Assembly: GCA_029571425.1 (NCBI GenBank)
Contig: JAKPSR010000150.1
Location: 1 to 6,900 of the forward strand
Source: Spirochaetota bacterium
GTDB lineage: Bacteria > Spirochaetota > Spirochaetia > Treponematales > Treponemataceae
Direction: 5' to 3'
DNA length: 6,900 nt
Position 1 is the first letter of the stretch. Each line of letters opens with the position of its first letter. This document shows, piece after piece, positions 1-5,639 of this stretch. Made by a program: the position numbers and the translations under genes. The notes under the pieces were generated by a model. It saw only the letters and a program-made list of their open reading frames with translations. It was not told where the DNA came from and searched no databases.

Positions 1-206
1 GACTCGAACTCGATCCCGAGATAGTCCGTCTCGAAGGTAAAGTCCTCCTCGAGCTTGTATATCCACGGGCCGCCGCCGGGGCGCTTGAGGACGGTCTTTC
101 GCACCGCGAGATCGCCGCACGAAAAGGATATCGCCTCTTCCCTCGGCAATCCCAGCCTGTTTTCGCCCGCGGCCCGGCGGGTCGCGGAGTCGCCGTGTAC
201 CCTCAT
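1..206 (-). CDS. Unidentified protein, N-terminal 68 codons (runs off the window)
   Basis: The reading frame is open from an ATG at 206 to the left edge of the window. The ATG overlaps the TGA of the upstream AraC-type gene as ATGA, which supports this start and suggests translational coupling. The visible protein starts MRVHGDSATRR and has a charged, Arg-rich first 25 residues. It continues with a beta-like stretch (ISFSCGDLAVRKTVLKRP) and then WIYKLEEDFTFETDYLGIEF near the edge. No signal peptide or membrane helix is seen. The alternating pattern at the end faintly recalls the opening strand of DUF1353-type proteins, but the diagnostic part would lie outside the window, so this is only a guess. 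Being second in an operon with a membrane-bound regulator, it could be a target or partner of that regulator (inference). Confidence 0.7.
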   Translation of the reverse strand, partial: MRVHGDSATRRAAGENRLGLPREEAISFSCGDLAVRKTVLKRPGGGPWIYKLEEDFTFETDYLGIEFE

Positions 207-1297
207 GCGGTCTTCGCGTCCTTTCGGTACTGACGCGGGGTCTTTCCCGTGATCTCCTGAAACACCGTGTTGAAGGTCGACTTCGAGCTGAAGCCGCATT
301 CAGTCGCGACGTCGAGGATCGCGCGATCGGGCGCGGCGACGAGGGCCTCGCATACCGCTTGCACCCGGTATCCATTGATGAAGGTTCGGAAGTTGACCTG
401 CATGCGCTGGTTTAGGTAGGCCGAGATCACCGTTGACTGTACCCCAAGGCGGCGCGACACGTCCTCGATCGAAAGGTTTGGGTCGAGGTAGAGGCGCTCG
501 TCGCGCATCAAGTCGGCGAGCGAGTCGGATAGGTTGTTGGTATCCGTCTTGCTTAAGAGTTCGCGGCGCCTATTTACCGCGTTCGTGGACTTGATGACGC
601 GCTGGGTGTACTCGGGATTGCGGACCGCGTACACGAAGAAGGCAAGGGCGAGAAAGCCGCTCAGGTAGTTCGCCTGGCGGAACAGCGGGAGGCGGGGGAA
701 AAGGGCGGTCGCGGAGAACACTAGCCCGAGGGCGGCGAAGGTGAACGCGAAGCCGACGAGAAGGGCGCATCGGTGTGGGTTCGCGATCTCGCCCTTTTTG
801 CAGAGGCGGCGGCCTTCGAGGGCCGCGCTCGCGGCGTACAGGGTGAAGACGAGGTTCGCCGCGACGTTTAGGAACCGCGGAAAGGGATTCGCCGGGGTGT
901 CGCGGAGCTCGGCGATGTCGACGGCGGCCTCGCGGGCTATGGGGATTAACCCTAGGTTATAGACGAGGAGGATCGCGGCGATCGACGCGGCCCATAGATA
1001 CTGATACCCGAAGCCCTCGGGCGGGTGGGGCTCCTCGGACATGATCGTGATCAACGTGAAGCGGAGGCTGACCGCGCAAAAAGCCGTCGCGACGATGTCG
1101 AAGTAGTAGAAGGGGAATAGGCCGATGATCTCGCCCGTTTCCACGAGGTGGTAGTAGAAAAAACTACCGGCGAGGAAAAAGTAGGCCACGGCCATGCAGA
1201 CGTTCAGCGGGGCGCGATGCCGGTACAGCACTTGGATGCATGAAAGGAGGAAGAGCCAGCAGGCGATGGCGAGGTATATTTTTGCTGGGATATTCAT
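203..1297 (-). CDS. Membrane-anchored AraC-family transcriptional regulator (7 TM + HTH)
   Basis: The 364-residue protein is a predicted transcription factor held in the inner membrane. Seven hydrophobic segments lie at about residues 7-25, 32-50, 57-85, 99-120, 141-160, 177-200 and 209-226. A polar linker (about 227-260, with a basic NRRRELL patch) leads to a C-terminal AraC-type DNA-binding domain at about 262-360. That domain has both helix-turn-helices: LSIEDVSRRLGVQSTVISAYL (275-295), then ILDVATECGFSSKSTFNTVF followed by GKTPRQYRK, the classic family signature. The membrane half presumably senses a lipid, envelope or small-molecule signal, but the ligand cannot be read from the sequence. 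The ATG start gives a sensible first helix. Only a weak GGA lies upstream, and the predicted -10 box almost touches the start. Its stop overlaps the next gene (ATGA). Confidence in the family is high; regulon and signal are unknown. Confidence 0.93.
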   Translation of the reverse strand: MNIPAKIYLAIACWLFLLSCIQVLYRHRAPLNVCMAVAYFFLAGSFFYYHLVETGEIIGLFPFYYFDIVATAFCAVSLRFTLITIMSEEPHPPEGFGYQYLWAASIAAILLVYNLGLIPIAREAAVDIAELRDTPANPFPRFLNVAANLVFTLYAASAALEGRRLCKKGEIANPHRCALLVGFAFTFAALGLVFSATALFPRLPLFRQANYLSGFLALAFFVYAVRNPEYTQRVIKSTNAVNRRRELLSKTDTNNLSDSLADLMRDERLYLDPNLSIEDVSRRLGVQSTVISAYLNQRMQVNFRTFINGYRVQAVCEALVAAPDRAILDVATECGFSSKSTFNTVFQEITGKTPRQYRKDAKTA

Positions 1298-1306
1298 TAT
1301 GCATCC

Positions 1307-1335
1307 ACTATACCCGACGTTTCGGAGGCGAACAA
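1307..1335 (-). promoter_or_regulatory. Sigma70-like promoter for the AraC-type regulator
   Basis: On the minus strand, a -10 box TATAGT (1312-1307, 5 of 6 consensus) lies exactly 17 bases from a -35 candidate TTGTTC (1335-1330, 3 of 6). The expected transcription start is near 1300-1301. That leaves only about 3-5 bases before the ATG at 1297, so the message would be nearly leaderless. The 58-base gap between murD and the regulator contains nothing else clear. No convincing terminator for murD was found; there is a TTTTT run at 1352-1348 on the minus strand with only a 4-pair stem before it. Confidence 0.5.
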
Positions 1336-1355
1336 CAGTAACTTCGTAAAAAGAT

Positions 1356-2777
1356 TCACCGAAAGGCGTCGCGAACCGCGTCGCGGAATTGGTTCCCTCG
1401 GTCGAATTCGTTTTTGAAGAGGCCGAAGCTCGTCGCGCCGGGCGAGAATACCACGGCGTCGCCCGGCCGTACCGCGTCCTTCGCCGCGCGGACGAGGGAG
1501 GGAAGGTCGGGATAGGGACCGCCGAACTCGATGCCCCGCGCGCGGAGCAGGGGTATCAATTTATCGGTACCGGTACCGGCGAGGAGGAGTATTCGCCTGG
1601 CCCGCCCCGCCCGCTCGGCGAGGGGCGCGAAGTCGAGTCCCTTGTCGGTTCCGCCCGAGAGGAGGAGGACGGGGGAGTCGAACGAGGAGATCGCGGCGGC
1701 GACCGCCTCCGGGATCGTGGCGGCGGAGTCGTTGTAGAAGCGCGCGCCGCCCCATTCGTGGAAGAACTCGAGGCGATGCTCGATTCCTCGGAAGGAGGCG
1801 AGGGCCGGCCCGATCGCGTCGGTCCTCGCGCCGAAGAGGGCAAGGGCTTGCGCCGCGTTCAGGAGGTTTTGCCGCATGTGCGCGCCGGGGACGGCGAGCT
1901 CGCGCGGCAGTATCTCCGCCGCCTCGCGCGCCTCGGCGCCGGGAACCGCGTTCATCATCCCGCGGCCGTCCGGCTCGAGCCAGGCGCCCTCCGTGCCCGG
2001 GGGGAGTGGGCGCGCGCTATACCAGCGCGCGCGGGCGCGCGTCTCTTTCGCGAAGACCTGTCCCCACTCGTCGTCGCGGTTGCATAGGGTGTACGAGCCG
2101 GGCCCTTGGTCCGCGTAGATCAGCTTTTTGTCGGCGACGTAGGGCTCCATCCCGCCATACCAGTTTTGGTGGTCCGGCATGATCGGGGTGAGGACGGCGA
2201 CGCGGGGCTTGAGAAGGGCGCGGCCGCGGAGGTCGGCGAGCTGCCAGCTCGAGAGCTCGAGGGTGACCGGGGTCGTGTCGTCGGTTTGGTCGAGGAAGGT
2301 GAGGGGACTGACGGTGATGTTTCCGCCGAGGAAGGCGCGGTAGCCGAGGGCGAGCAAGCCGTGGTGCAGGGCGCTGACGGTCGAGGACTTTCCCTTGCTC
2401 CCGGTGACGGCGAGTATGGGGGCGCGCGAAAGGCGGAGGAAGACGGAGACATCCGTCTCGATGGAACGGGCGGCCTCGAGGAACTCGTTCCCCTCGAGCT
2501 TGACGCCGGGGTTCTTGATGACGCAGTCCGCCTTCGCGAAGTCGTCGAGCTCGTGCCGTCCCAAGACCAGCCGGATACCGGGAAGGCCAGCGAGGGCGGC
2601 GACCGACGGGGCGAGCTCGGCCTCGGTCTTGCGGTCGGTGACGGTGACCTCGGCGCCCGCGAGGGCGAAGAAGCGGGCGCTCGCGAGCCCGCCGCCGTTG
2701 AGCCCGAGGCCCATGACGGTGACGCGGAGACCGGCGAGGTCGGCGTAGGAAGCGAAGGGCGGTGCGTTAAAACTCAA
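1356..2777 (-). CDS. murD: UDP-N-acetylmuramoyl-alanine--glutamate ligase (MurD), TTG start
   Basis: This 473-residue cytoplasmic ATP-dependent ligase adds glutamate to UDP-MurNAc-L-Ala in peptidoglycan synthesis. An N-terminal Rossmann-like domain (VTVMGLGLNGGG, 19-30) precedes the ATP-binding loop AVTGSKGKSST (123-133). Then come ELSSWQL (174-180), PDHQNW (201-206) and YVADKK (213-218), whose K217 fits the carbamylated lysine. HMRQNLLNAAQAL (300-312), EHRLEF (333-338) and NDSAAT (349-354) follow. The usual Mur asparagine before DH is a proline here, NDSKAT reads NDSAAT, and the C-terminus reads FKNEFDRG instead of FKNFEERG. These changes touch D-Glu-binding positions of E. coli MurD (from memory). 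The open frame extends upstream, but that part reads as a low-complexity shadow of the upstream gene. The TTG at 2777 has an ideal AAGGAG seven bases away and overlaps the previous gene by 11 bases, so coupling is likely. Family is certain; the configuration of the added glutamate is not. Confidence 0.95.
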   Translation of the reverse strand: MSFNAPPFASYADLAGLRVTVMGLGLNGGGLASARFFALAGAEVTVTDRKTEAELAPSVAALAGLPGIRLVLGRHELDDFAKADCVIKNPGVKLEGNEFLEAARSIETDVSVFLRLSRAPILAVTGSKGKSSTVSALHHGLLALGYRAFLGGNITVSPLTFLDQTDDTTPVTLELSSWQLADLRGRALLKPRVAVLTPIMPDHQNWYGGMEPYVADKKLIYADQGPGSYTLCNRDDEWGQVFAKETRARARWYSARPLPPGTEGAWLEPDGRGMMNAVPGAEAREAAEILPRELAVPGAHMRQNLLNAAQALALFGARTDAIGPALASFRGIEHRLEFFHEWGGARFYNDSAATIPEAVAAAISSFDSPVLLLSGGTDKGLDFAPLAERAGRARRILLLAGTGTDKLIPLLRARGIEFGGPYPDLPSLVRAAKDAVRPGDAVVFSPGATSFGLFKNEFDRGNQFRDAVRDAFR

Positions 2778-3705
2778 CGAGGTACTCCTTTTGCTCGCGC
2801 TCGGTAAGGTAGGCGCTGACGGAAAGCCGATCCCACGCCGCGCCGATGTCGGACGGGATGCGGGATCGGAACGCCTGGAAAAGGGTGAGCCGCTCCGAGA
2901 ACGCGTTCGCCTGCAAGTCGTCGAGGATGGCGTCCAGCTCGGGCTCAAGGTGCCTTCGGGCGCGGTGCAGCAGCTCGGGCCCCGAGAAACCGTAGGCGTT
3001 CATGCAGACTGCGTGCAGCTTGCAGGTGAACGGGTAATACGGATGGTTTCGCTTTCCCTCGGGCAAGAAGGCCTTGCTGAAGAATTTGTTGATGTCGGCG
3101 TCCATCCAAATGCCGTGGATCATGTATCCTTGCCCCGCCTCGCCCTTCCACGTCGCCGGGATTGTCTGGCGCACGCAGGCGGCGGTAACCGCGCCCGATT
3201 CCGTCTCGACGGCGTGGAGCGGGATGTAGTCGCTCTCGAAGAAAAGGCGGTCGCTCCGGTACGCCGGCGTGCGGCTGTTCGTGCCTGCTGCGGTGATCTC
3301 GCATTCGAGGGGGCGGCAGGCAAGGTCTATCCGCAGGAGATACAGGTAGAGCTCCCCGTCGAGGCTGATCACCCGATAGAACGAGGGCGTGAGTACGCTG
3401 ATCGGGTCGAAAAACCACGTCGTCCCGACGACGAAGGAAGGCATTTCCGCGACGAGAAACGAGGCGAGATCGGCCACCGCGTCTACGTACCCGGGCGGAG
3501 GGCTGCGGTCATCGATGTCGTGATGGACGGGGAAAGAGGGAACGGCGTACGGGCGCGGGAGCAGAACGAATTGATCCTCGCTCTGATTATACCGCACGGA
3601 GCGCTTTCCGGCGGCCGGAACAGCGCCAACCCGCGCCCTCTGCAAGACCTCGTTGACGGCGGAATCCGTGTACGGGAAGAGGATCTTGCTTGTATTCCGG
3701 TTCAT
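2767..3705 (-). CDS. Conserved-looking protein of unknown function, upstream of and overlapping murD
   Basis: I do not recognise this 312-residue protein. It has no signal peptide, no membrane helix and no P-loop or other catalytic motif I can name, so it is probably cytoplasmic. The N-terminal third includes a proline-rich stretch (LLPRPYAVPSFPVHHD). The middle is rich in aromatics and beta-like (YRVISLDGELYLYLLRIDL; IHGIWMDADINKFFSKAF). The C-terminal quarter (about 240-310) is helical and charged, ending LTEREQKEYLVEF. The composition is that of a real protein, unlike the Arg/Gly-rich shadows in the other frames. The ATG at 3705 has no Shine-Dalgarno sequence, and the next in-frame Met is about residue 88. 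Its end overlaps murD by 11 bases, so the two are almost certainly co-transcribed, which hints at but does not prove an envelope-related role. Confidence 0.8.
   Translation of the reverse strand: MNRNTSKILFPYTDSAVNEVLQRARVGAVPAAGKRSVRYNQSEDQFVLLPRPYAVPSFPVHHDIDDRSPPPGYVDAVADLASFLVAEMPSFVVGTTWFFDPISVLTPSFYRVISLDGELYLYLLRIDLACRPLECEITAAGTNSRTPAYRSDRLFFESDYIPLHAVETESGAVTAACVRQTIPATWKGEAGQGYMIHGIWMDADINKFFSKAFLPEGKRNHPYYPFTCKLHAVCMNAYGFSGPELLHRARRHLEPELDAILDDLQANAFSERLTLFQAFRSRIPSDIGAAWDRLSVSAYLTEREQKEYLVEF
2785..2790 (-). promoter_or_regulatory. Ribosome-binding site that sets the murD TTG start
   Basis: AAGGAG on the minus strand (2790-2785) is followed by seven bases and then TTG at 2777-2775. 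It lies within the last codons of the upstream gene. It is the strongest Shine-Dalgarno match in the window and sits in front of the Rossmann domain at the expected length. This favours TTG over an ATG at 2948 in the same frame. Confidence 0.8.
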
Positions 3706-3718
3706 ACGCGTTTATAAT
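3690..3718 (+). promoter_or_regulatory. Sigma70-like promoter for the FecR-domain gene
   Basis: A perfect -10 box TATAAT (3713-3718) is preceded by a 17-base spacer and a -35 candidate TTGTAT (3690-3695, 3 of 6), which lies inside the first codons of the divergent gene. The predicted transcription start is near 3725, giving a leader of about five bases before the ATG at 3730. No Shine-Dalgarno sequence precedes that ATG. Confidence 0.6.
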
Positions 3719-3719
3719 A
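3714..3719 (-). promoter_or_regulatory. Candidate -10 box for the minus-strand hypothetical-murD pair
   Basis: On the minus strand the same AT patch reads TATTAT (3719-3714), eight bases upstream of the ATG at 3705. No good -35 hexamer is found at 16-18 bases (best candidates match 2-3 of 6). It would place transcription almost at the start codon. The call rests on position, on the lack of any other room in the 24-base gap, and on the match to TATAAT. Confidence 0.35.
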
Positions 3720-3729
3720 CAAGATAATC

Positions 3730-4728
3730 ATGCGAATTCATAGAGCTTTATTGTGCGTCTTATTCCTCGCCGTCGGGGGCATTCTCCTCGCCCAGTCCCC
3801 CTACGCGACCGTCGTGTACGCGGAGGGGAGGCAGTTTACCATAATTCGCGCCGGGAAGCCGGCCGTCTACAGCGCCGAGGGAGCCAACGCCATCGGTCTC
3901 GCCATACAGCGGGGGGACATCGTGCAAACCTCCGCGGGGACCTTCCTGGAAATCGCCATACACCCGATTTCCGCCTCGATTCAGCTTGCGGAGAATACCT
4001 CGTTCCGATGCGACGCGGACGAGTCGGGGAAGCAATCGAAGGGCGAGCTTTATTATGGACGGGTGCGCGCGAAGGTCTCCAAGCTGAGCGGCTCGGCAAC
4101 GTATAAAATCTCCTCCCCCTCCCTGGTCGCCGGCGTGCGCGGGACCGACTTTGGGTGCGACGTCATCTACGTTCGGCCCTCGGCCCCGGGTGGCGCGACG
4201 GGCGCCGCGCCGCAGTCGCCGGTGCTCAACCGCGTGTTTTGCTTTGAGGGAAGCGTGCTCGTCGTTCCAGCGGCAGATCCCGAGCTGCAAACCGTCTTAA
4301 TCGGCCGCGGCGAGATGATCGAGACCGCCGCGCCGGCCGCCGCCGTCGCCGAGGCGGCCGCCCCCGTCAAGCTCGCGAAGGCCCCGGTTTCCGTCGAGGT
4401 AAGCGAGTTCTGGAAGGGTCGCGAGTTCCGCGATTCTCCCGCTGAGTCCAGAACGGAAGAGCCGACGGCAACGATCGTCGAGAACCAGGTATTGACCGAG
4501 GAAGAGCGTCAGGAAGTCGAGATCAAGGTGAAACGCGAGCGCAATCACAAGGTGCGCCTGGCAGGTTCCGTCGCCCTCTTCGCAGTTGGCGCCGCGGTCG
4601 CGGCCTCAGGCTACCCGGAATTCCAGAGCGACGGGATGACTCCCGGCGTTGCGCTGACGACGACCTACGGCGGCGTGCTGGTAAGCTCGTCGCTTATACT
4701 TTTGATCTACGATCTCGTGAAGCGTTGA
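3730..4728 (+). CDS. Exported FecR-domain protein with C-terminal membrane segments
   Basis: The 332-residue protein starts with a signal peptide (residues 1-21, basic MRIHR, hydrophobic core, likely cut after LLA); there is no lipobox cysteine. A FecR-type beta domain spans about 55-195. It is recognised by GDIVQTSAGTFLEIAI (62-77), SIQLAENTSF (83-92), the GRVRAKV strand (110-116) and SLVAGVRGTDFGCDV (131-145), the most characteristic FecR motif. An Ala/Pro-rich linker (about 200-220) and a highly charged stretch (VLTEEERQEVEIKVKRER, 254-271) precede two hydrophobic segments at about 279-295 and 306-327, ending LVKR. FecR domains are known from periplasmic sigma-factor signalling, but no FecI sigma gene or TonB receptor is adjacent here. 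A stand-alone periplasmic or envelope role is therefore more likely (inference). The signal peptide supports the ATG start. Confidence 0.88.
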   Translation: MRIHRALLCVLFLAVGGILLAQSPYATVVYAEGRQFTIIRAGKPAVYSAEGANAIGLAIQRGDIVQTSAGTFLEIAIHPISASIQLAENTSFRCDADESGKQSKGELYYGRVRAKVSKLSGSATYKISSPSLVAGVRGTDFGCDVIYVRPSAPGGATGAAPQSPVLNRVFCFEGSVLVVPAADPELQTVLIGRGEMIETAAPAAAVAEAAAPVKLAKAPVSVEVSEFWKGREFRDSPAESRTEEPTATIVENQVLTEEERQEVEIKVKRERNHKVRLAGSVALFAVGAAVAASGYPEFQSDGMTPGVALTTTYGGVLVSSSLILLIYDLVKR

Positions 4729-4734
4729 GGGCGC

Positions 4735-4759
4735 CTGAGCCGCGAGAGCCGCGGCTCGG
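4735..4759. terminator. GC-rich hairpin between convergent genes, possible bidirectional terminator
   Basis: GAGCCGCG (4737-4744) pairs perfectly with CGCGGCTC (4750-4757) across a 5-base loop. A T-G wobble and a C-G pair extend the stem to ten. It starts seven bases after the FecR-gene stop and ends five bases before the stop of the minus-strand operon, as expected for a shared terminator. There is no T-run on either strand, so it is not a canonical intrinsic terminator. An alternative stem, GGCTCG (4753-4758) with CGAGCC (4770-4775), would compete with it. Confidence 0.45.
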
Positions 4760-4763
4760 TCGC

Positions 4764-5639
4764 CTACGGCGAGCCCGGTAAGTCGAATTTCCCCTCGAAG
4801 AGATAGCCCCCCGTCCCCACCACGTGTATGTCGTTTTTATCCGCGTCCCAGGACACCGCGAGGCGTCGCGAGTCGTCGCGGTCGCGGGCGAGCGACGCGT
4901 CCGGTTGGCCGTCGGTGCCCGGCTGCTCGAAAATCACCACCGCGTCGCGGTCCGCGAGCCCGGCGACCGAGGCCGAAACCAGGACGGCCGCCGCCGCGGC
5001 GCAAGCCCCCGACGGGGTGCGCGGAACGGCGCGGGCGAGGACGGTATCGCGGGTTACCGCGCGCGCGAGGGCCGGGGTAACGGCGCGGCCGGGGAAGCCG
5101 CGCTGCGCGAGGGAGACGAGCTTCGCGTGCGAGATGATTCCCCCGGGTTGGGGGAAGGCGACGATCGCGTCCTCCTGGACGTGCAGGGCCGTGATCGCGA
5201 TCCCGGTCCCGTTGCGGTCGACGATCTCGACGAGCCCGTCGGAGTTGGGGGTCACGACCCTCCCGCCGAGGAGGGCGAATGGCGAGCCGAGGTCAAGGCG
5301 GAATTCATGCGCGCCGAGTATCTCGAGCGTCCGCTTCCCGCGCGGGGTCGACAGGGCGATCGCGCCGGCAGCGGCACGCCCCGAGTCGAACGCATAGCGC
5401 GCGGCGCAGAGAAGGGCGTCCGCGGCTTCCGCGCACGGCGAGCCGTCCGGCGAGTGGACGCGAATCTCGTTGTCGCGCTCGACGAAGACGACGGCCGTGG
5501 CGCCGACCCCGTAGCGGCGGTCCGCGAGTGCGCGCGCCGCTTGCGGGTAGCCGTCCCTGGCGAGCTCGGGATGGGCCGCCGCGTCGACGAGGATAAAGCC
5601 GTTTCCGGCGAGCTGGAGCTTGTAGAACGAAACCGTCAC
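4764..5639 (-). CDS. Diaminopimelate epimerase (DapF)-fold protein lacking catalytic residues
   Basis: The 291-residue protein is near the usual DapF length and keeps its fold landmarks: LQLAGNGFILVD (8-19), LADRRYGVGA (38-47), PDGS (64-67), LSTPRGK (96-102), PSGACAAAA (209-217) and GGYLFEGKF (277-285). DapF interconverts LL- and meso-diaminopimelate using two cysteines. Here the first active-site motif (CGNGARC in E. coli) reads AADALLC, putting Ala72 at the catalytic Cys. The second (ACGSGAC) reads RTPSGAC, putting Thr208 at the other. The substrate motifs NADG, GNPH, ANIGF and YERG read SPDG, VQED, AVTPA and LARA. Epimerase activity is thus unlikely. The frame is intact, so this is not obvious decay. 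The GTG start overlaps the ddl stop (GTGA), and the following VSFYKLQLAGNGF aligns with the family N-terminus. It is third in a murE-ddl operon, so an envelope-related or regulatory role is plausible. The family is fairly sure; the function is unknown. Confidence 0.8.
   Translation of the reverse strand: MTVSFYKLQLAGNGFILVDAAAHPELARDGYPQAARALADRRYGVGATAVVFVERDNEIRVHSPDGSPCAEAADALLCAARYAFDSGRAAAGAIALSTPRGKRTLEILGAHEFRLDLGSPFALLGGRVVTPNSDGLVEIVDRNGTGIAITALHVQEDAIVAFPQPGGIISHAKLVSLAQRGFPGRAVTPALARAVTRDTVLARAVPRTPSGACAAAAAVLVSASVAGLADRDAVVIFEQPGTDGQPDASLARDRDDSRRLAVSWDADKNDIHVVGTGGYLFEGKFDLPGSP

Noticed and set aside
1345..1375. Intrinsic terminator after murD
   Set aside because: There is a TTTTT run on the minus strand, but the only preceding stem (CGCC/GGTG) is four pairs including a wobble, too weak to call.
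1564..1579. Tandem GGTACC GGTACC repeat
   Set aside because: Only two short units inside murD coding for Gly-Thr-Gly-Thr; consistent with chance.
2009..2042. GCGCGC-rich stretch with hairpin potential (possible Z-DNA or regulatory hairpin)
   Set aside because: Lies inside murD and encodes an ordinary Arg/Ala-rich segment (RARARWYSARP); explained by codon bias.
2778..2948. 57-residue N-terminal extension of MurD from an ATG at 2948
   Set aside because: Ser/Arg/Pro-rich low-complexity translation that only mirrors the end of the upstream gene; the TTG with strong SD fits the family N-terminus.
2791..3717. Long plus-strand open frame (about 308 codons) opposite the hypothetical gene
   Set aside because: Antisense shadow in G+C-rich DNA. 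Its composition is rich in Arg, Gly, Val and Glu with no motif, while the minus-strand frame has natural protein composition and meshes with murD.
4764..5639. Reading the DapF-like gene as a pseudogene
   Set aside because: The frame is uninterrupted at normal length, starts by a 4-base overlap with ddl, and keeps fold motifs; degradation should leave stops or frameshifts.
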